Notes: generated from the sequence alone by a model not told the origin. Shown: positions 41,264-50,938, counted from the first letter of the stretch. The stretch is DNA of 64,000 nt from JBJXFE01 sp046153875 (GCA_046153875.1 JBJXFE010000031.1:124001-188000); one strand, 5' to 3'. Translations and numbers: made by a program.

Positions 41264-43816
41264 GTGCTGTTCTCTCCCCGCGATCCACGGGCCGAGGCGG
41301 TGCCGCTCGCGCGGTCGGTGGTGGTGTTCGCGGCATTCGCGGGCGGGCTGGCCGTCGGGCGGTACGTGCCGGGGCCGCCGGCGTCGGCGTGGTTCTCCGT
41401 GGCGTGCGCGGCGTGCGCGATCGCGGGCCTTTGGCGCGGGCCTGTGTGCCGCGTCGCGCTGCTCGTGGCGGCGGTGGCATTCGGCGCGGGGTGGTTCGGG
41501 GTGCGGCTGCGCGAGTTCGGGCCCGGCGACCTGGGTCCGCGGCTCGCGCAGGCGGGGGGCTCCGCGGGGCCGCTGATCGCGACGGTCGAGGGCGTGGTGC
41601 TGGAGTCGCCGCGGACCGATCCGGTCGAGCGCGACCCACTCCATCCGCTCGGGCACATGCTCGAGCCGCGGACGCGGTTCGTGCTGGATGTTCGTGCGGT
41701 CGTGGGTGTGACTGCCAACGAACCCGGGCGGGCGAGCGACCGCGAGCGCGTGCATGGAAGGCTGCGCGTGGCCCTGCCCGGCGGGCGCGACGCGGGTATC
41801 GGGGCCGGTGATCGGGTTCGGGTCACGGGGGAGTTGCGTCCCGTGCCGCCGCGGATGAATCCCGGCGAACGCGACCGGCGGCTGTGGGCGGCGCAGGATG
41901 GGCTGGTGGGCACGCTGCGGCCGCCGAGCGCGGCCTTGCTGCTGCGGCTCGGACCGGAGCCGGGCGCGGGCGCGGCGATCCTGCGGTGGCGCGACCGGCT
42001 GCGCGAGCGGGCGCGGGACGCGCTGCTCGGGAACGCAAACGCCGGGGCGGAAGCCTCGCGCGGGCGTGCTCTCCTGGCCGCGCTCCTGCTCGGTGAAGAG
42101 GAGCCGGGGCTCGCGGACGTGCGCTCGGCGTTCACGCGGCTGGGCCTGGCCCACGTGCTGGCGATCTCGGGGTTTCACATCACCGTGATGGCCGCCGTCG
42201 CCCTCCTGGGCCTGCGGCTCACGGGCGACCGCGGGTGGGTCGAGCCGGCGATCGTCGCGGGGCTCGTCGCGGCGTACCTGTTCATCCTGCCCGTGCAGGC
42301 GCCGATCTGGCGGTCCGGGCTGCTCACGCTGGCGCTGCTCGCGGCGGACGGTTTGGGTCGGCGGTACCAGCCGCTGGCGCTGCTCGGCTGGATCGGCGTG
42401 GGGTTGCTGGTGTGGCGCCCGATGGACCTGTGGTCGCTGGGGTTCCAACTCTCATTCGGGCTCGTGGCGCTGCTGATGTGGCTGAGTGAAACCGTCCGGC
42501 GGCGGATCTTCGGGATCGTGCTGCTCGGGCCGCAGCCGCGGAGCCGCGAGCCGGTCGCGTGGGCGGTCGGAACGGCGAGGTCGTACGTCTCGAACACGCT
42601 GCTGTGCTGGGTGGTCGCGTCGCCGCTCGTGGCGTTCCACACCGGGCTGGTGAGCCTGGCCGGGTTCGTCGCGGGGCTGGTCATCCTGCCGCCGATTCTG
42701 GTGCTGATGGGCGTGAGCTACGCCGCGTTGCTCGTCGGCGTGCTGATTCCCCAGGCCGGTTCGGTTGTCGGGCCGGGGCTCGATCGGCTCTCGGGCTGGA
42801 CGGCGGGGCTGGTCCAGTGGATGGACGGCGTGCCGTTCGCGTCGGTCCAGCTGCCGGCCCTGTCGCTCGCGTGGGCCGTCGCGGCGACGGGCGTGGCGCT
42901 CTACTGGTTCGCCCGGGCGCACGCGCGCGACGCCGCGGCGTGGGTCGGCACGATCGCCGTCGTCGCGTGGCTGGGGCTCGAGGTCGTCCTGGGCCCGCGG
43001 CTCGCCCCCGGCACCGTCCTGCAGATCGACACGCTGGCGGTCGGCGATGGGACGTGCCACCTCATCCGGGCGGGCGGCGACGCGGTGCTGTGGGATTGCG
43101 GCTCACTGACGCCGGGCGTGGGGCGGATGCTCGTGCCCCGGGCCGTGCGGGCCGTGGGGGCGTGGCGTGTGCCGACGGTGGTCATCAGCCACCCGAACCT
43201 CGATCATTTCAACGGCCTGCTGGACGCGGCCGGGCCGCTGGGCGTGCGGCGGGTGTGCGTCGGCGAGTCGTTCATGGACGAAGCGGAGCGGGAGCCGAAC
43301 GGGGCCGAGGCGTTCGTGCTGGGCGAGCTTCAGAAGCGTGGGATCGAGCTGCGCGTGCTGAAGGCGGGGGACACGCTGCCGGTGGGTCCGCTGACCGTGA
43401 CGGTGCTCTCCCCGCCGCCCGCGTCGGTCGAGCCGCCGTGGCCGAAGAGCAACGACCGGTCGCTGGTGGCGGAGGTCGCGGCGCGGGCGGATGGCGGAGT
43501 CATCCGGAGGCTGCTGTTGACGGGTGATATCGAGCTGCGCGCTATCGAGCACTTGAACGCGGCGCGCCCCGGCCTGAAGGCGGACATCATGGAAGCGCCG
43601 CACCACGGGAGCGCGAAAGACCCCGCGATCCGGTTCACCGCCGGCGTCGATCCGGCGGTGGTGCTGCAGTCCACCGGGCCGGAGCGGGCGGGCGACCCGC
43701 GATGGGACACGATCAGGTCCCACCGGTCGTGGTTCACCACCGCGACAGACGGCGCGGCGTGGGCGGAAGTGAAGCGGGACGGATCGGTCCGCGCAGGGGC
43801 GTTCTGGCGGCGATGA
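41264..43816 (+). CDS. comEC: ComEC/Rec2 family competence/DNA-uptake channel
   Basis: Encodes 850 residues. It has an N-terminal DUF4131-type region with two to three helices and an OB-like part, the Competence domain with HVLAISGFHITVMAA and about seven membrane helices, and a C-terminal metallo-beta-lactamase domain with SHPNLDHFNGL, LLTGDIE and PHHGS. ComEC forms the inner-membrane channel for single-stranded DNA in natural transformation. The GTG at 41264 is the first start giving an N-terminal helix; no ribosome site is visible. No comEA or other competence genes are adjacent. Confidence 0.93.
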   Translation: MLFSPRDPRAEAVPLARSVVVFAAFAGGLAVGRYVPGPPASAWFSVACAACAIAGLWRGPVCRVALLVAAVAFGAGWFGVRLREFGPGDLGPRLAQAGGSAGPLIATVEGVVLESPRTDPVERDPLHPLGHMLEPRTRFVLDVRAVVGVTANEPGRASDRERVHGRLRVALPGGRDAGIGAGDRVRVTGELRPVPPRMNPGERDRRLWAAQDGLVGTLRPPSAALLLRLGPEPGAGAAILRWRDRLRERARDALLGNANAGAEASRGRALLAALLLGEEEPGLADVRSAFTRLGLAHVLAISGFHITVMAAVALLGLRLTGDRGWVEPAIVAGLVAAYLFILPVQAPIWRSGLLTLALLAADGLGRRYQPLALLGWIGVGLLVWRPMDLWSLGFQLSFGLVALLMWLSETVRRRIFGIVLLGPQPRSREPVAWAVGTARSYVSNTLLCWVVASPLVAFHTGLVSLAGFVAGLVILPPILVLMGVSYAALLVGVLIPQAGSVVGPGLDRLSGWTAGLVQWMDGVPFASVQLPALSLAWAVAATGVALYWFARAHARDAAAWVGTIAVVAWLGLEVVLGPRLAPGTVLQIDTLAVGDGTCHLIRAGGDAVLWDCGSLTPGVGRMLVPRAVRAVGAWRVPTVVISHPNLDHFNGLLDAAGPLGVRRVCVGESFMDEAEREPNGAEAFVLGELQKRGIELRVLKAGDTLPVGPLTVTVLSPPPASVEPPWPKSNDRSLVAEVAARADGGVIRRLLLTGDIELRAIEHLNAARPGLKADIMEAPHHGSAKDPAIRFTAGVDPAVVLQSTGPERAGDPRWDTIRSHRSWFTTATDGAAWAEVKRDGSVRAGAFWRR

Positions 43817-43859
43817 GCGGAGGGTGATGCTTCTCCCTCTCGCCACGGGCAGAAAGTCT

Positions 43860-43931
43860 CAGCCACGGATGGCACGGATGGTCACGGATGAGAGAAACGG
43901 TCAGGACCGCGATCCGTGCCATCCGTGGCTG
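43860..43931. repeat. 20-base perfect inverted repeat with (CACGGATGG)-type arms
   Basis: Arms 43860-43879 and 43912-43931 are perfect reverse complements, each containing CACGGATGG-type 9-base units, around a 32-base spacer. It lies between the convergent comEC and 43990 genes and might act as a two-way terminator. Confidence 0.8.
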
Positions 43932-43989
43932 CTCGTGGCGTGACGCGCTGTGCGAAGCAACGCTGGTTCGAGCGTGTGCGAAAGGGTGC

Positions 43990-46026
43990 TCAGCGCCCAC
44001 CGAGACGGCGCTGGGCCTCGTCGAGGGCTTGAAGGTCCGGTGCGCGGGCGGATTTCTCGCGGGCTTCACGGAGCATCGACGCCGCGGAGTCACGCCCGTA
44101 GAGCGACGCGACGAACGGGGCGAGGGTGGCCGCGTCGCGCCCGGGCTGGTCGCGGCGCACGTGGGTGCGGAGGGCGCCGAGGAGTTTCTGATCGGGTGTT
44201 CCGGCGAGACGCGGCGCTCCCGCGAGCCAGAGCGCGTCGCGGAGCCACGGAGTGGGGGGGTCGGTGTCGTCGTCGGGCCCGAGGTACCCGAAGGCCTCGA
44301 CGAGTTCGTCGATGCGCCCGGTGCGAAAGAGCGGCATGATCGCGGCCCGCGCGACCTCGGGCGTAACGGACTTCGGGTCGTCTTTCAAGAGAGCGGCGGC
44401 GAGCTTCGCGGCGTCATCGTCGCGTCCGACGATGACCAACGCCGCGAGGGCGTCGGTCCAGCGTTTTTCCTTGACGGCGGCGGAAACCGCGTCGGCGGCG
44501 TCCTGCGTGCCGTCGAGGGGCGGTTCGCCCTCAACGCGCGGCGCGTCGGGGCCCCACGTGATGAGCGGGTCGCCGAAGACCGCGATGCGCCAGGCGGGGC
44601 CGGAATCGAGCCTCGCGGCCGCGCCCCATGGGAAGGTGGCGACGATGCGCGCGGCCAGCTTCGGTGTGGGGACGAAAGCCTGGAGGAAAGGCTCCTGCAC
44701 ACTTCCGACGTAGGCGTAAGCGCCGCGCTCGAACCAGCGCCCGGCGACGGTCTCGCGGTCGCCGGGCCACGCCGCGGACCAGGAATGGACGATGTGAACC
44801 ATCGCGGGGACCGCCAGAATCGGCGCGTCGCCCGGGCGGCCCATGCCCGGCTCGAGCTCGAAGAAATCCGCGTTGCCCTTGGTGTTGAGGAGGACGAGGC
44901 CCGCGTCGAGCGGGTTGGAAGCGCGACGGAGCCAGTCGTCGCGGCCCTGGCGCGGCGTGTCGTCGATGGAGACCTCCAGCCCGGCGCGCCGGAGCGCCGC
45001 GCCCGCCTTCGTCGCGTCGTAGTTGGACCAGGGTGGATTGTCGGGGTAGCCGTCGAAGAGCCAGGCGCGCCGGGGCGTGAGGAACAGCGCGCACATCGCT
45101 CGGTACGCGGCCTGCGGCTCGGAGCCGTGGACCTGCCCGGCCCAGGCCCAGCGCACGCCGGTTTCCCGTGACGCGGCCCCGTCCACCGGGCGGCGCCCGA
45201 TGAAGTCCGTGGTGGCGACGTTGCGGTCCGGGCCGATGTTGACCTTCACGGGGGCGTTGAGGCAGAGCGTGACGGCGTCGATCATGTCGCCCGAATCGCT
45301 CCAGGGGAGCTCGAGCGAGGTGATGGCGTTCTCGATCGCGCCGGCGAGTTGCTCGGCCACGGGCAGCGGCATCTCGTCGTCAAGGCGGCCGGGCACGCGC
45401 GTCCAGATGAGGGGCTGGACGCGACCCGCGGCGAGCGCGAGGGCCGCCGGCCACGCGGGGTCGTCCGGGTCGGCCACGACCACGCCGGGCGGCGCCAGGC
45501 CCAGGGCGCTGAGCTTCGCGGGCAGGTCCTCGCGCTGCGAAGCGCCCCACGCGCGGGCCATCGAGGCGCTGAGCAGGAGCGCCCGCTCCTGGGAGCCCGG
45601 CGGCCATGCAGCGGGCGGGGCCGCGATCTTGCGGTCGCGGCGGAAGGACTCCTCGGCGGCCGCGGAGTAGCGGATGACCCTGGCGGGTGCGAAGGCGCGG
45701 ACGAACCGGGCGATGTCCTCGCGCGCAGCGGATGTCCCGTTGTCCCAGAGCACGGGGTAGCGGCCCTGGGGCGTCCAGCGGGCGATCGCTTCGGTGTATG
45801 ACGCGGCGTCGGCGACGAGGACGACCACGGGGATGACGGGCATCTTGCGGCGCAGGTCCTCGACACGCACGCCCAGGCGCAGCGGCGGGGGCAGGTCGGC
45901 GAACCGGACGGGCTGGGGCGGGGGCTGCTGGGGCGCGGGTGTCGGTGCGTCCTGTGCCCCGGCAGAACGGCCGAGAGCGATGACGAGCGCGATCGCAGCG
46001 ATCATCGGCGGGGTGCGGCGCTCCAT
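43990..46026 (-). CDS. Secreted hypothetical protein, gingipain/TIGR03790-like hints
   Basis: Encodes 678 residues. A signal peptide (MERRTPPMIAAIALVIALG ending AGAQ) precedes a Pro/Gln-rich linker. The centre contains VHIVHSWSAAW, YVGSVQEPFLQAFVPTP and AVFGDPLITWG, which resemble the caspase-fold region of peptidase C25 or TIGR03790 proteins, but a full Cys-His pair cannot be assigned. The C-terminal 200 residues are helical, TPR-like (WTDALAALVIVGRDDDAAKLAAALL). The ATG at 46026 follows TACAGT by six bases. Function uncertain. Confidence 0.65.
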   Translation of the reverse strand: MERRTPPMIAAIALVIALGRSAGAQDAPTPAPQQPPPQPVRFADLPPPLRLGVRVEDLRRKMPVIPVVVLVADAASYTEAIARWTPQGRYPVLWDNGTSAAREDIARFVRAFAPARVIRYSAAAEESFRRDRKIAAPPAAWPPGSQERALLLSASMARAWGASQREDLPAKLSALGLAPPGVVVADPDDPAWPAALALAAGRVQPLIWTRVPGRLDDEMPLPVAEQLAGAIENAITSLELPWSDSGDMIDAVTLCLNAPVKVNIGPDRNVATTDFIGRRPVDGAASRETGVRWAWAGQVHGSEPQAAYRAMCALFLTPRRAWLFDGYPDNPPWSNYDATKAGAALRRAGLEVSIDDTPRQGRDDWLRRASNPLDAGLVLLNTKGNADFFELEPGMGRPGDAPILAVPAMVHIVHSWSAAWPGDRETVAGRWFERGAYAYVGSVQEPFLQAFVPTPKLAARIVATFPWGAAARLDSGPAWRIAVFGDPLITWGPDAPRVEGEPPLDGTQDAADAVSAAVKEKRWTDALAALVIVGRDDDAAKLAAALLKDDPKSVTPEVARAAIMPLFRTGRIDELVEAFGYLGPDDDTDPPTPWLRDALWLAGAPRLAGTPDQKLLGALRTHVRRDQPGRDAATLAPFVASLYGRDSAASMLREAREKSARAPDLQALDEAQRRLGGR

Positions 46027-46032
46027 CGGCGA

Positions 46033-46038
46033 ACTGTA
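46033..46038 (-). promoter_or_regulatory. Candidate -10 (TACAGT) for the 43990 gene
   Basis: TACAGT on the minus strand ends six bases before the ATG at 46026. Confidence 0.45.
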
Positions 46039-46067
46039 GGGGCGTGCGCGGGGGCGTCGGCACTCTC

Positions 46068-46073
46068 TACACT
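46068..46073 (+). promoter_or_regulatory. Candidate -10 (TACACT) for trpE
   Basis: TACACT ends ten bases before the ATG at 46084, with no ribosome site. No attenuator-like leader peptide is possible in so short a leader. Confidence 0.45.
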
Positions 46074-46083
46074 CTCACCCGCC

Positions 46084-47736
46084 ATGGCGAGCCTGACGCG
46101 CGACGAGTTTACCAGGTTGATCGCGGCGGAGCGGACACGCGCGCCGGGCGGCGGGATTCTCGTGGTTCCGCTCTCGCTGCGGCTTCTCGCGGACATCCTG
46201 ACGCCGCCGATGGTCTACCGCCGGCTGGTCGCGCCGGATGAGCGGACGGCGCCGTCGTTCCTGCTCGAGTCGGTCGAGGGGGGGGAGCGGCTGGGGCGGT
46301 ACTCGATCCTCGGGGCGCAGCCCGCGTCGGAGGTGGTGGCGTTCGGGCACGTCGTGCGGCACGTCGATCATCGCGCGGGAGGGATAGCCGGTGAGACGCG
46401 CGAAGACGACCCGCTGATGACGCTGCGGGCGCTGACGCAAGGGATGAGGCTCGTGCGGCCCGACGGTGCGCCGAACGGGGGGAACCTGGGCGCGGCGCTC
46501 CCGCGGTGCTTCCTGGGCGGGTGGGTCGGGTTCGCGGGGTATGACACGGTGCGGTACGCCGAGCCGGCGAAACTGGCCAAGCCGCCGCGGGACGATCGGG
46601 GGCTGCCGGACCTGCACTTCGGGTTCTACGACGGCGTCGTGGTGTTCGATCACGTGGACAAGCTCGTTCACGTCGTGCAGCTCGCGATGGTGAAGCCCGG
46701 AGAGGACGCGGGGACCGCATACAACGCGGCGGTGGCGCGGCTGCACGAGCGGGCCGAGGCCGTGCAGAAGGCTGGCAAGCCGCTGGCCGCGGGCGTTGTC
46801 GAGCGAGAGCGGCCCGCGGCCTCGCCGCAATCCAACCTGACCAAGGCGCTGCACGCGGCGATGGTGATGCGGGCGCAGGAGTACATCCGCGCGGGCGACG
46901 TCTTCCAGGTCGTGCTCGGGCAGCGGTTCGAGCGGCGGAGCGCAGCCGACCCGTTCGATGTCTACCGGGCGCTGCGGGCCGTCAACCCGAGCCCGTACAT
47001 GGTGTACCTGCAGGCGCAGGGGTGCATCCTGGTGGCGAGCAGCCCGGAGATCCTGTGCCGCGTGCGGAGGGAAGAGACGGAGAGACGCAGAGACGGAGAG
47101 ACGAAGTCGGGCGCGCGGGGTGCGCGCTGGGTAGTGACCAACCGGCCTCTGGCTGGCACGCGTCGGCGTGGGAAGTCGCCGGAGGAGGATGCAGCGTTGG
47201 AGCGCGAACTGCTCGCGGACCCGAAGGAGCGGGCCGAGCACATCATGCTCGTGGACCTGGGTCGCAACGACGTGGGGCGCGTGGCGAAGCCGGGGACGAT
47301 CGACCTGCGCCGCGTGATGGAGGTCGAGCGGTACAGCCACGTGATGCATATCAGCTCGACGGTGACGGGTGATCTGCGCGACGGGCTGGACTGCTGGGAC
47401 GCGCTGCGGGCGACGCTGCCCGTGGGAACGATCAGCGGCGCGCCGAAGATCCGCGCGATGCAGATCATCGACGAGCTGGAGCCCGTGAAGCGCGGGCCCT
47501 ACGGCGGCGGCATGGGCTATGTCGGGCTCGACGGCGAGATGGATATCGCGCTCGCGCTGCGGACGATGGTGGTGCCGACGGCGATGCACAAGAACGGAGC
47601 GTGGACCTACCACCTGCAGGCCGCGGGAGGGATCGTCGCGGATTCGAAGGCCGACGACGAGTACCAGGAGACGGTGAACAAGGCCGCGGCGCTGGCGCGG
47701 GCGATCGACTTGGCGGAGCGGGCGTTTTCAGCGTGA
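46084..47736 (+). CDS. trpE: Anthranilate synthase component I, with in-frame array insert
   Basis: Encodes 550 residues. TrpE makes anthranilate from chorismate with glutamine- or ammonia-derived nitrogen, the first step of tryptophan synthesis. The tryptophan feedback motif LLES (60-63), the chorismate-binding GDVFQVVLGQRF, RPLAGTRRRG, HIMLVDLGRNDVGRV and GTISGAPKIRAM are present. Between SPEILCRV and NRPLAGTR, where relatives have a few residues, there is an insert REETERRRDGET (329-340) encoded by a 36-base array of 8-base units, followed by GARGARW. The insert lies in a surface loop. No trpG is adjacent. Confidence 0.93.
   Translation: MASLTRDEFTRLIAAERTRAPGGGILVVPLSLRLLADILTPPMVYRRLVAPDERTAPSFLLESVEGGERLGRYSILGAQPASEVVAFGHVVRHVDHRAGGIAGETREDDPLMTLRALTQGMRLVRPDGAPNGGNLGAALPRCFLGGWVGFAGYDTVRYAEPAKLAKPPRDDRGLPDLHFGFYDGVVVFDHVDKLVHVVQLAMVKPGEDAGTAYNAAVARLHERAEAVQKAGKPLAAGVVERERPAASPQSNLTKALHAAMVMRAQEYIRAGDVFQVVLGQRFERRSAADPFDVYRALRAVNPSPYMVYLQAQGCILVASSPEILCRVRREETERRRDGETKSGARGARWVVTNRPLAGTRRRGKSPEEDAALERELLADPKERAEHIMLVDLGRNDVGRVAKPGTIDLRRVMEVERYSHVMHISSTVTGDLRDGLDCWDALRATLPVGTISGAPKIRAMQIIDELEPVKRGPYGGGMGYVGLDGEMDIALALRTMVVPTAMHKNGAWTYHLQAAGGIVADSKADDEYQETVNKAAALARAIDLAERAFSA
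47068..47103 (+). repeat. (GAGACGGA)n array inside trpE
   Basis: Four 8-base units of GAGACGNA type, in frame. It is the reverse-strand twin, with one base different over 35, of the array in leuS at 50369-50404. Confidence 0.85.
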
Positions 47737-47743
47737 ACACGGG

Positions 47744-50700
47744 TCAGGCGACGACGACATTCACCATCTTCTTCGGCACGACGATGATCTTCTTGACCGT
47801 CTTGCCGGCCGTGTGCTCGATCACCTTCGGCTCGGCGAGCGCGGCCGCTTCGACCGTCTTGGCGTCCGCGTCGGGCGATACGCGGATGTGCCCGCGGACC
47901 TTGCCGTTGATCGACACAGGCAACTCGATCACATCGTCGGCCGCGAGGGAGTCGTCGGCAACGGGGAAGGGCTCGTACGCGAGCGAGCGCGTGCCGAAGC
48001 CGCAGCGCTGCCAGAGTTCCTCGGCGATGTGGGGCGCGTACGGCGCGAGCATCAGGATCATCGCACGGGCGACGGGGCGCGGCACGCCCCCCCCGCTCGC
48101 CCCGCCCCCCAGCGAGCCGAGGTGATCGTTGAGGATGATCAGCTTCGTCACCGGCGTGTTGAACGCCAGTCGGTCGAGGTCCTGCCGCACGCCCTTGATC
48201 GTCTTGTGCAGCAATCGGAGCGTGCCGGCGTCCGGCGCCCCGTCATTCACGCGGCTCGTGCCCGTTCCCTCGTCGATCAGGTGCCGCCAGACCCGCTGCA
48301 GGAAGCGGTACGCCCCGGCGATGTCGCGGGTGTTCCACGGCTTCGAGGCCTCCAGCGGGCCCATCGACATCTCATAGACGCGCAGTGTATCGCACCCGTA
48401 GTCGCGGCAGACGTCGTCGGGCGTGACAGCGTTCTTGAGGCTCTTGCCCATCTTCCCGAACTCGCGGGTAACGGGCTTGCTCTTGTGGAAGAACTTCCCG
48501 CCCCGTTCTTCGACCTCAGAGGCCTCGACGTACACGCCGCGCTCGTCGGTGTACGCCGCGGCTTGGATGTACCCCTGATTGAAGAGTTTCTGGAACGGCT
48601 CGTGCGTGGAGACATACCCCAGGTCGTAAAGCACCTTGTGCCAGAACCGGGCATAGAGCAGGTGCAGCACGGCGTGCTCGACGCCGCCGACGTAGAGGTC
48701 GACGCCGCCGGAGGGAGTCGTGCTGCGTGCTGCGTGCTGCGTGGTGCGTGAAGGGGTTTGCCCGGCCATCCAAAAACACTCGACGTCCGGCGCACAAAAC
48801 GTCGCAGAGTTTTCCGGGTCCAGGTACCGCAGGTAGTACCAGCACGAACCCGCCCAGTTGGGCATGGTGTTGGTCTCGCGCCGGTACTTCTTCCTTCCCT
48901 GGCCCAGATCGAGCTCGACGGTCACCCATTCTTTCGCGCGCCCGAGCGGCGGCGTGGGCGGGGCGTCCGGGTCGTCGCTGGCCGCGGGGGAGAAGTCAGC
49001 CAGATCGGGCAGGACCACGGGCAGCATCGACTCGGGCAGGTCGTGCGGGACGCCCTTCTCGTCGAAGACGATGGGGAACGGCTCGCCCCAGTAGCGCTGG
49101 CGGCTGAAGAGCCAGTCGCGGAGTTTGTACGAGATCGCTGGCTCGCCTGAAGAGGTCTTGAGGAGCCGCTGTCCTACAGCGGCCCGAGCCTCCGCGGTCG
49201 TCATGCCGTCAAGTGAGAATCCTGAGCCCTGCGAGTTGCAGCATCGCCCCTCGTTCTCGTTCAGGGCAATGACGGTCGTTTCTTGGCAAAGATCGATGCG
49301 GAGGTCGTTTCGACGCAGGATTTCACTGGAGAAGCGTTGGGCTTCCGCATGACTACTGAACCCGAGTAGAGTCGGCGCACTGTTGATCAGGTTGTAGCTC
49401 GATGCCCAACCCGCTTCCTCGGCTCCAGTGCGAACAAAGCCCGGCGGCAGGTGCAGGTACGCCACGCTGATGTTGCCCGCGACAACCGGGCGTTGCGGAA
49501 GTCCGAACTTCAGTGCAAAGACATGATCGCGTCGATCGTGCGATGGCACGGACATGATCGCGCCGGTGCCGTAGCCCATGAGCACGTAGTCGGCGATGAA
49601 GATCGGGATCGGCTTGCCGGTGGCCGGGTTGGTCGCGTACGTGCCCGTAAAGACGCCTGTCTTGGCCTTGTCGGCCTTGTCCGACCTGTCGTCGGCGGCC
49701 TTGGCCGCGGCCGCGGCGTGGCGGCGGTAGGCGGCGACGGCGTCGCGCGGCGTGCTGAACCCGCCGGCGGGAGCGCCGGGGAACGAGCCCTTCCATGACG
49801 CGGCGACGGCGGGCGAGCCCCACGAATCGGCCGTGATGGCATCCACGAGCGGGTGCTCGGGCGACAGCACCATATAGGTCGCGCCGAAGATCGTGTCCGG
49901 GCGTGTGGTGAAGACGCGGACCTTCCGCGCTGTGCCCTGTGCCCTGTCACCCGCAACTTCAAAGTCGATGAACGCACCCTCGCTCCGTCCGATCCAGTTC
50001 CGCTGCATCAGCGTGACGGACTCGGGCCAGTCCACGGTGCCCAGGTCCGCGGCGAGGCGCTCCGCATACGCCGTGATGCGCATCATCCACTGCTTCATCG
50101 GGCGTTTGAAAACGGGGTGGTTGCCGCGCTCACTGCGTCCGTCGGCGGTGACTTCCTCGTTGGCGAGCACGGTGCCCAGGCGCGGGCACCAGTTGACGGG
50201 AGCCTCCGCGAGGTACGCGAGGCGGCGGGTGTCGATCTCCTCGCGCTTCTGGTCGGCGCTGAGCACGCTCCACACCCGGCCCGAGCGCGTTGCGATCGCG
50301 CCGGACTCAAGCTCGTGGACCAGCTCGCTGATCGGACGTGCCCGACCGGTCGCTCGCTCCCCCGGCTCCGTCTCTCCGTCTCTCCGTCTCTCCGTCTCTT
50401 CCCGATCGTCATACCAACTGTTGTAGATCTTCAGAAAGATCCACTGCGTCCACTTGTAGTACGCGGGGTCGATCGTCGCCACGCCGCGCCGATCGTCGTG
50501 GGCCAGGCCCAGCCGTCGCAGCTGCCGGCGCATCGTCGCCATGTTCCGCTCGGTGGTGATCCGCGGGTGCGTGCCCGTCTCGCGGGCGTATTCCTCCGCG
50601 GGCAGGCCGAAGGCATCGAACCCCATCGCGTGCAGGACGTTGAAGCCCGCCATGCGCAGGTAACGGGCGTGGATGTCCGTGGCGATGTACCCCAGCGGGT

Positions 50701-50938
50701 GGCCCACGTGCAGCCCGACGCCGCTGGGGTAGGGAAACATGTCGAGCACGTACCGCTTGGGGCGCGTGCCATCGAAGCCGGCTTCCCCGGGGTTGGGCGC
50801 GGCGAACGTCTTCTCGCGCTCCCAGCGGTCCTGCCACGCGCCCTCGATCGACGAGGCGAGCGCGGCCGTGTAGCGCTGCGGCGGGGCGTCGTCGGGCTGA
50901 GTCGGTCGTGTGGATGGCGCGGGGCTGGGCTGGGTCAT
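47744..50938 (-). CDS. leuS: Leucyl-tRNA synthetase with several in-frame inserts
   Basis: Encodes 1064 residues, over 100 longer than most bacterial LeuRS. Class Ia motifs are the HIGH-type HVGH (77-80) and KMGKS near residue 840, with LRDWLFSRQRYWGEPFP between and the CP1 editing domain. Inserts not expected in the family are: REETERRRDGET plus flanks at 179-197, GDRAQGTAR in the editing domain, and TPSRTTQHAARSTTPS after FWMAGQ. All are encoded by short tandem arrays. The part of CP1 from 49120 to 49480 also has lower GC (about 55-57%). The gene is convergent with trpE. Confidence 0.95.
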   Translation of the reverse strand: MTQPSPAPSTRPTQPDDAPPQRYTAALASSIEGAWQDRWEREKTFAAPNPGEAGFDGTRPKRYVLDMFPYPSGVGLHVGHPLGYIATDIHARYLRMAGFNVLHAMGFDAFGLPAEEYARETGTHPRITTERNMATMRRQLRRLGLAHDDRRGVATIDPAYYKWTQWIFLKIYNSWYDDREETERRRDGETEPGERATGRARPISELVHELESGAIATRSGRVWSVLSADQKREEIDTRRLAYLAEAPVNWCPRLGTVLANEEVTADGRSERGNHPVFKRPMKQWMMRITAYAERLAADLGTVDWPESVTLMQRNWIGRSEGAFIDFEVAGDRAQGTARKVRVFTTRPDTIFGATYMVLSPEHPLVDAITADSWGSPAVAASWKGSFPGAPAGGFSTPRDAVAAYRRHAAAAAKAADDRSDKADKAKTGVFTGTYATNPATGKPIPIFIADYVLMGYGTGAIMSVPSHDRRDHVFALKFGLPQRPVVAGNISVAYLHLPPGFVRTGAEEAGWASSYNLINSAPTLLGFSSHAEAQRFSSEILRRNDLRIDLCQETTVIALNENEGRCCNSQGSGFSLDGMTTAEARAAVGQRLLKTSSGEPAISYKLRDWLFSRQRYWGEPFPIVFDEKGVPHDLPESMLPVVLPDLADFSPAASDDPDAPPTPPLGRAKEWVTVELDLGQGRKKYRRETNTMPNWAGSCWYYLRYLDPENSATFCAPDVECFWMAGQTPSRTTQHAARSTTPSGGVDLYVGGVEHAVLHLLYARFWHKVLYDLGYVSTHEPFQKLFNQGYIQAAAYTDERGVYVEASEVEERGGKFFHKSKPVTREFGKMGKSLKNAVTPDDVCRDYGCDTLRVYEMSMGPLEASKPWNTRDIAGAYRFLQRVWRHLIDEGTGTSRVNDGAPDAGTLRLLHKTIKGVRQDLDRLAFNTPVTKLIILNDHLGSLGGGASGGGVPRPVARAMILMLAPYAPHIAEELWQRCGFGTRSLAYEPFPVADDSLAADDVIELPVSINGKVRGHIRVSPDADAKTVEAAALAEPKVIEHTAGKTVKKIIVVPKKMVNVVVA
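48720..48747 (-). repeat. (GTGCTGC)4 array inside leuS
   Basis: Four 7-base units (28 bases; last unit GTGGTGC), encoding TTQHAARST on the minus strand at a site where other LeuRS have a short loop before GGVDLYVGG. Confidence 0.8.
49930..49950 (-). repeat. (CTGTGCC)3 array inside leuS
   Basis: Two perfect and one imperfect 7-base unit encoding part of GDRAQGTAR in the editing domain, before RVFTTRPDT. Confidence 0.65.
50369..50404 (-). repeat. (CCGTCTCT)n array inside leuS
   Basis: Four 8-base units in frame, encoding REETERRRDGET. It is nearly identical to the trpE array at 47068-47103. Confidence 0.85.
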
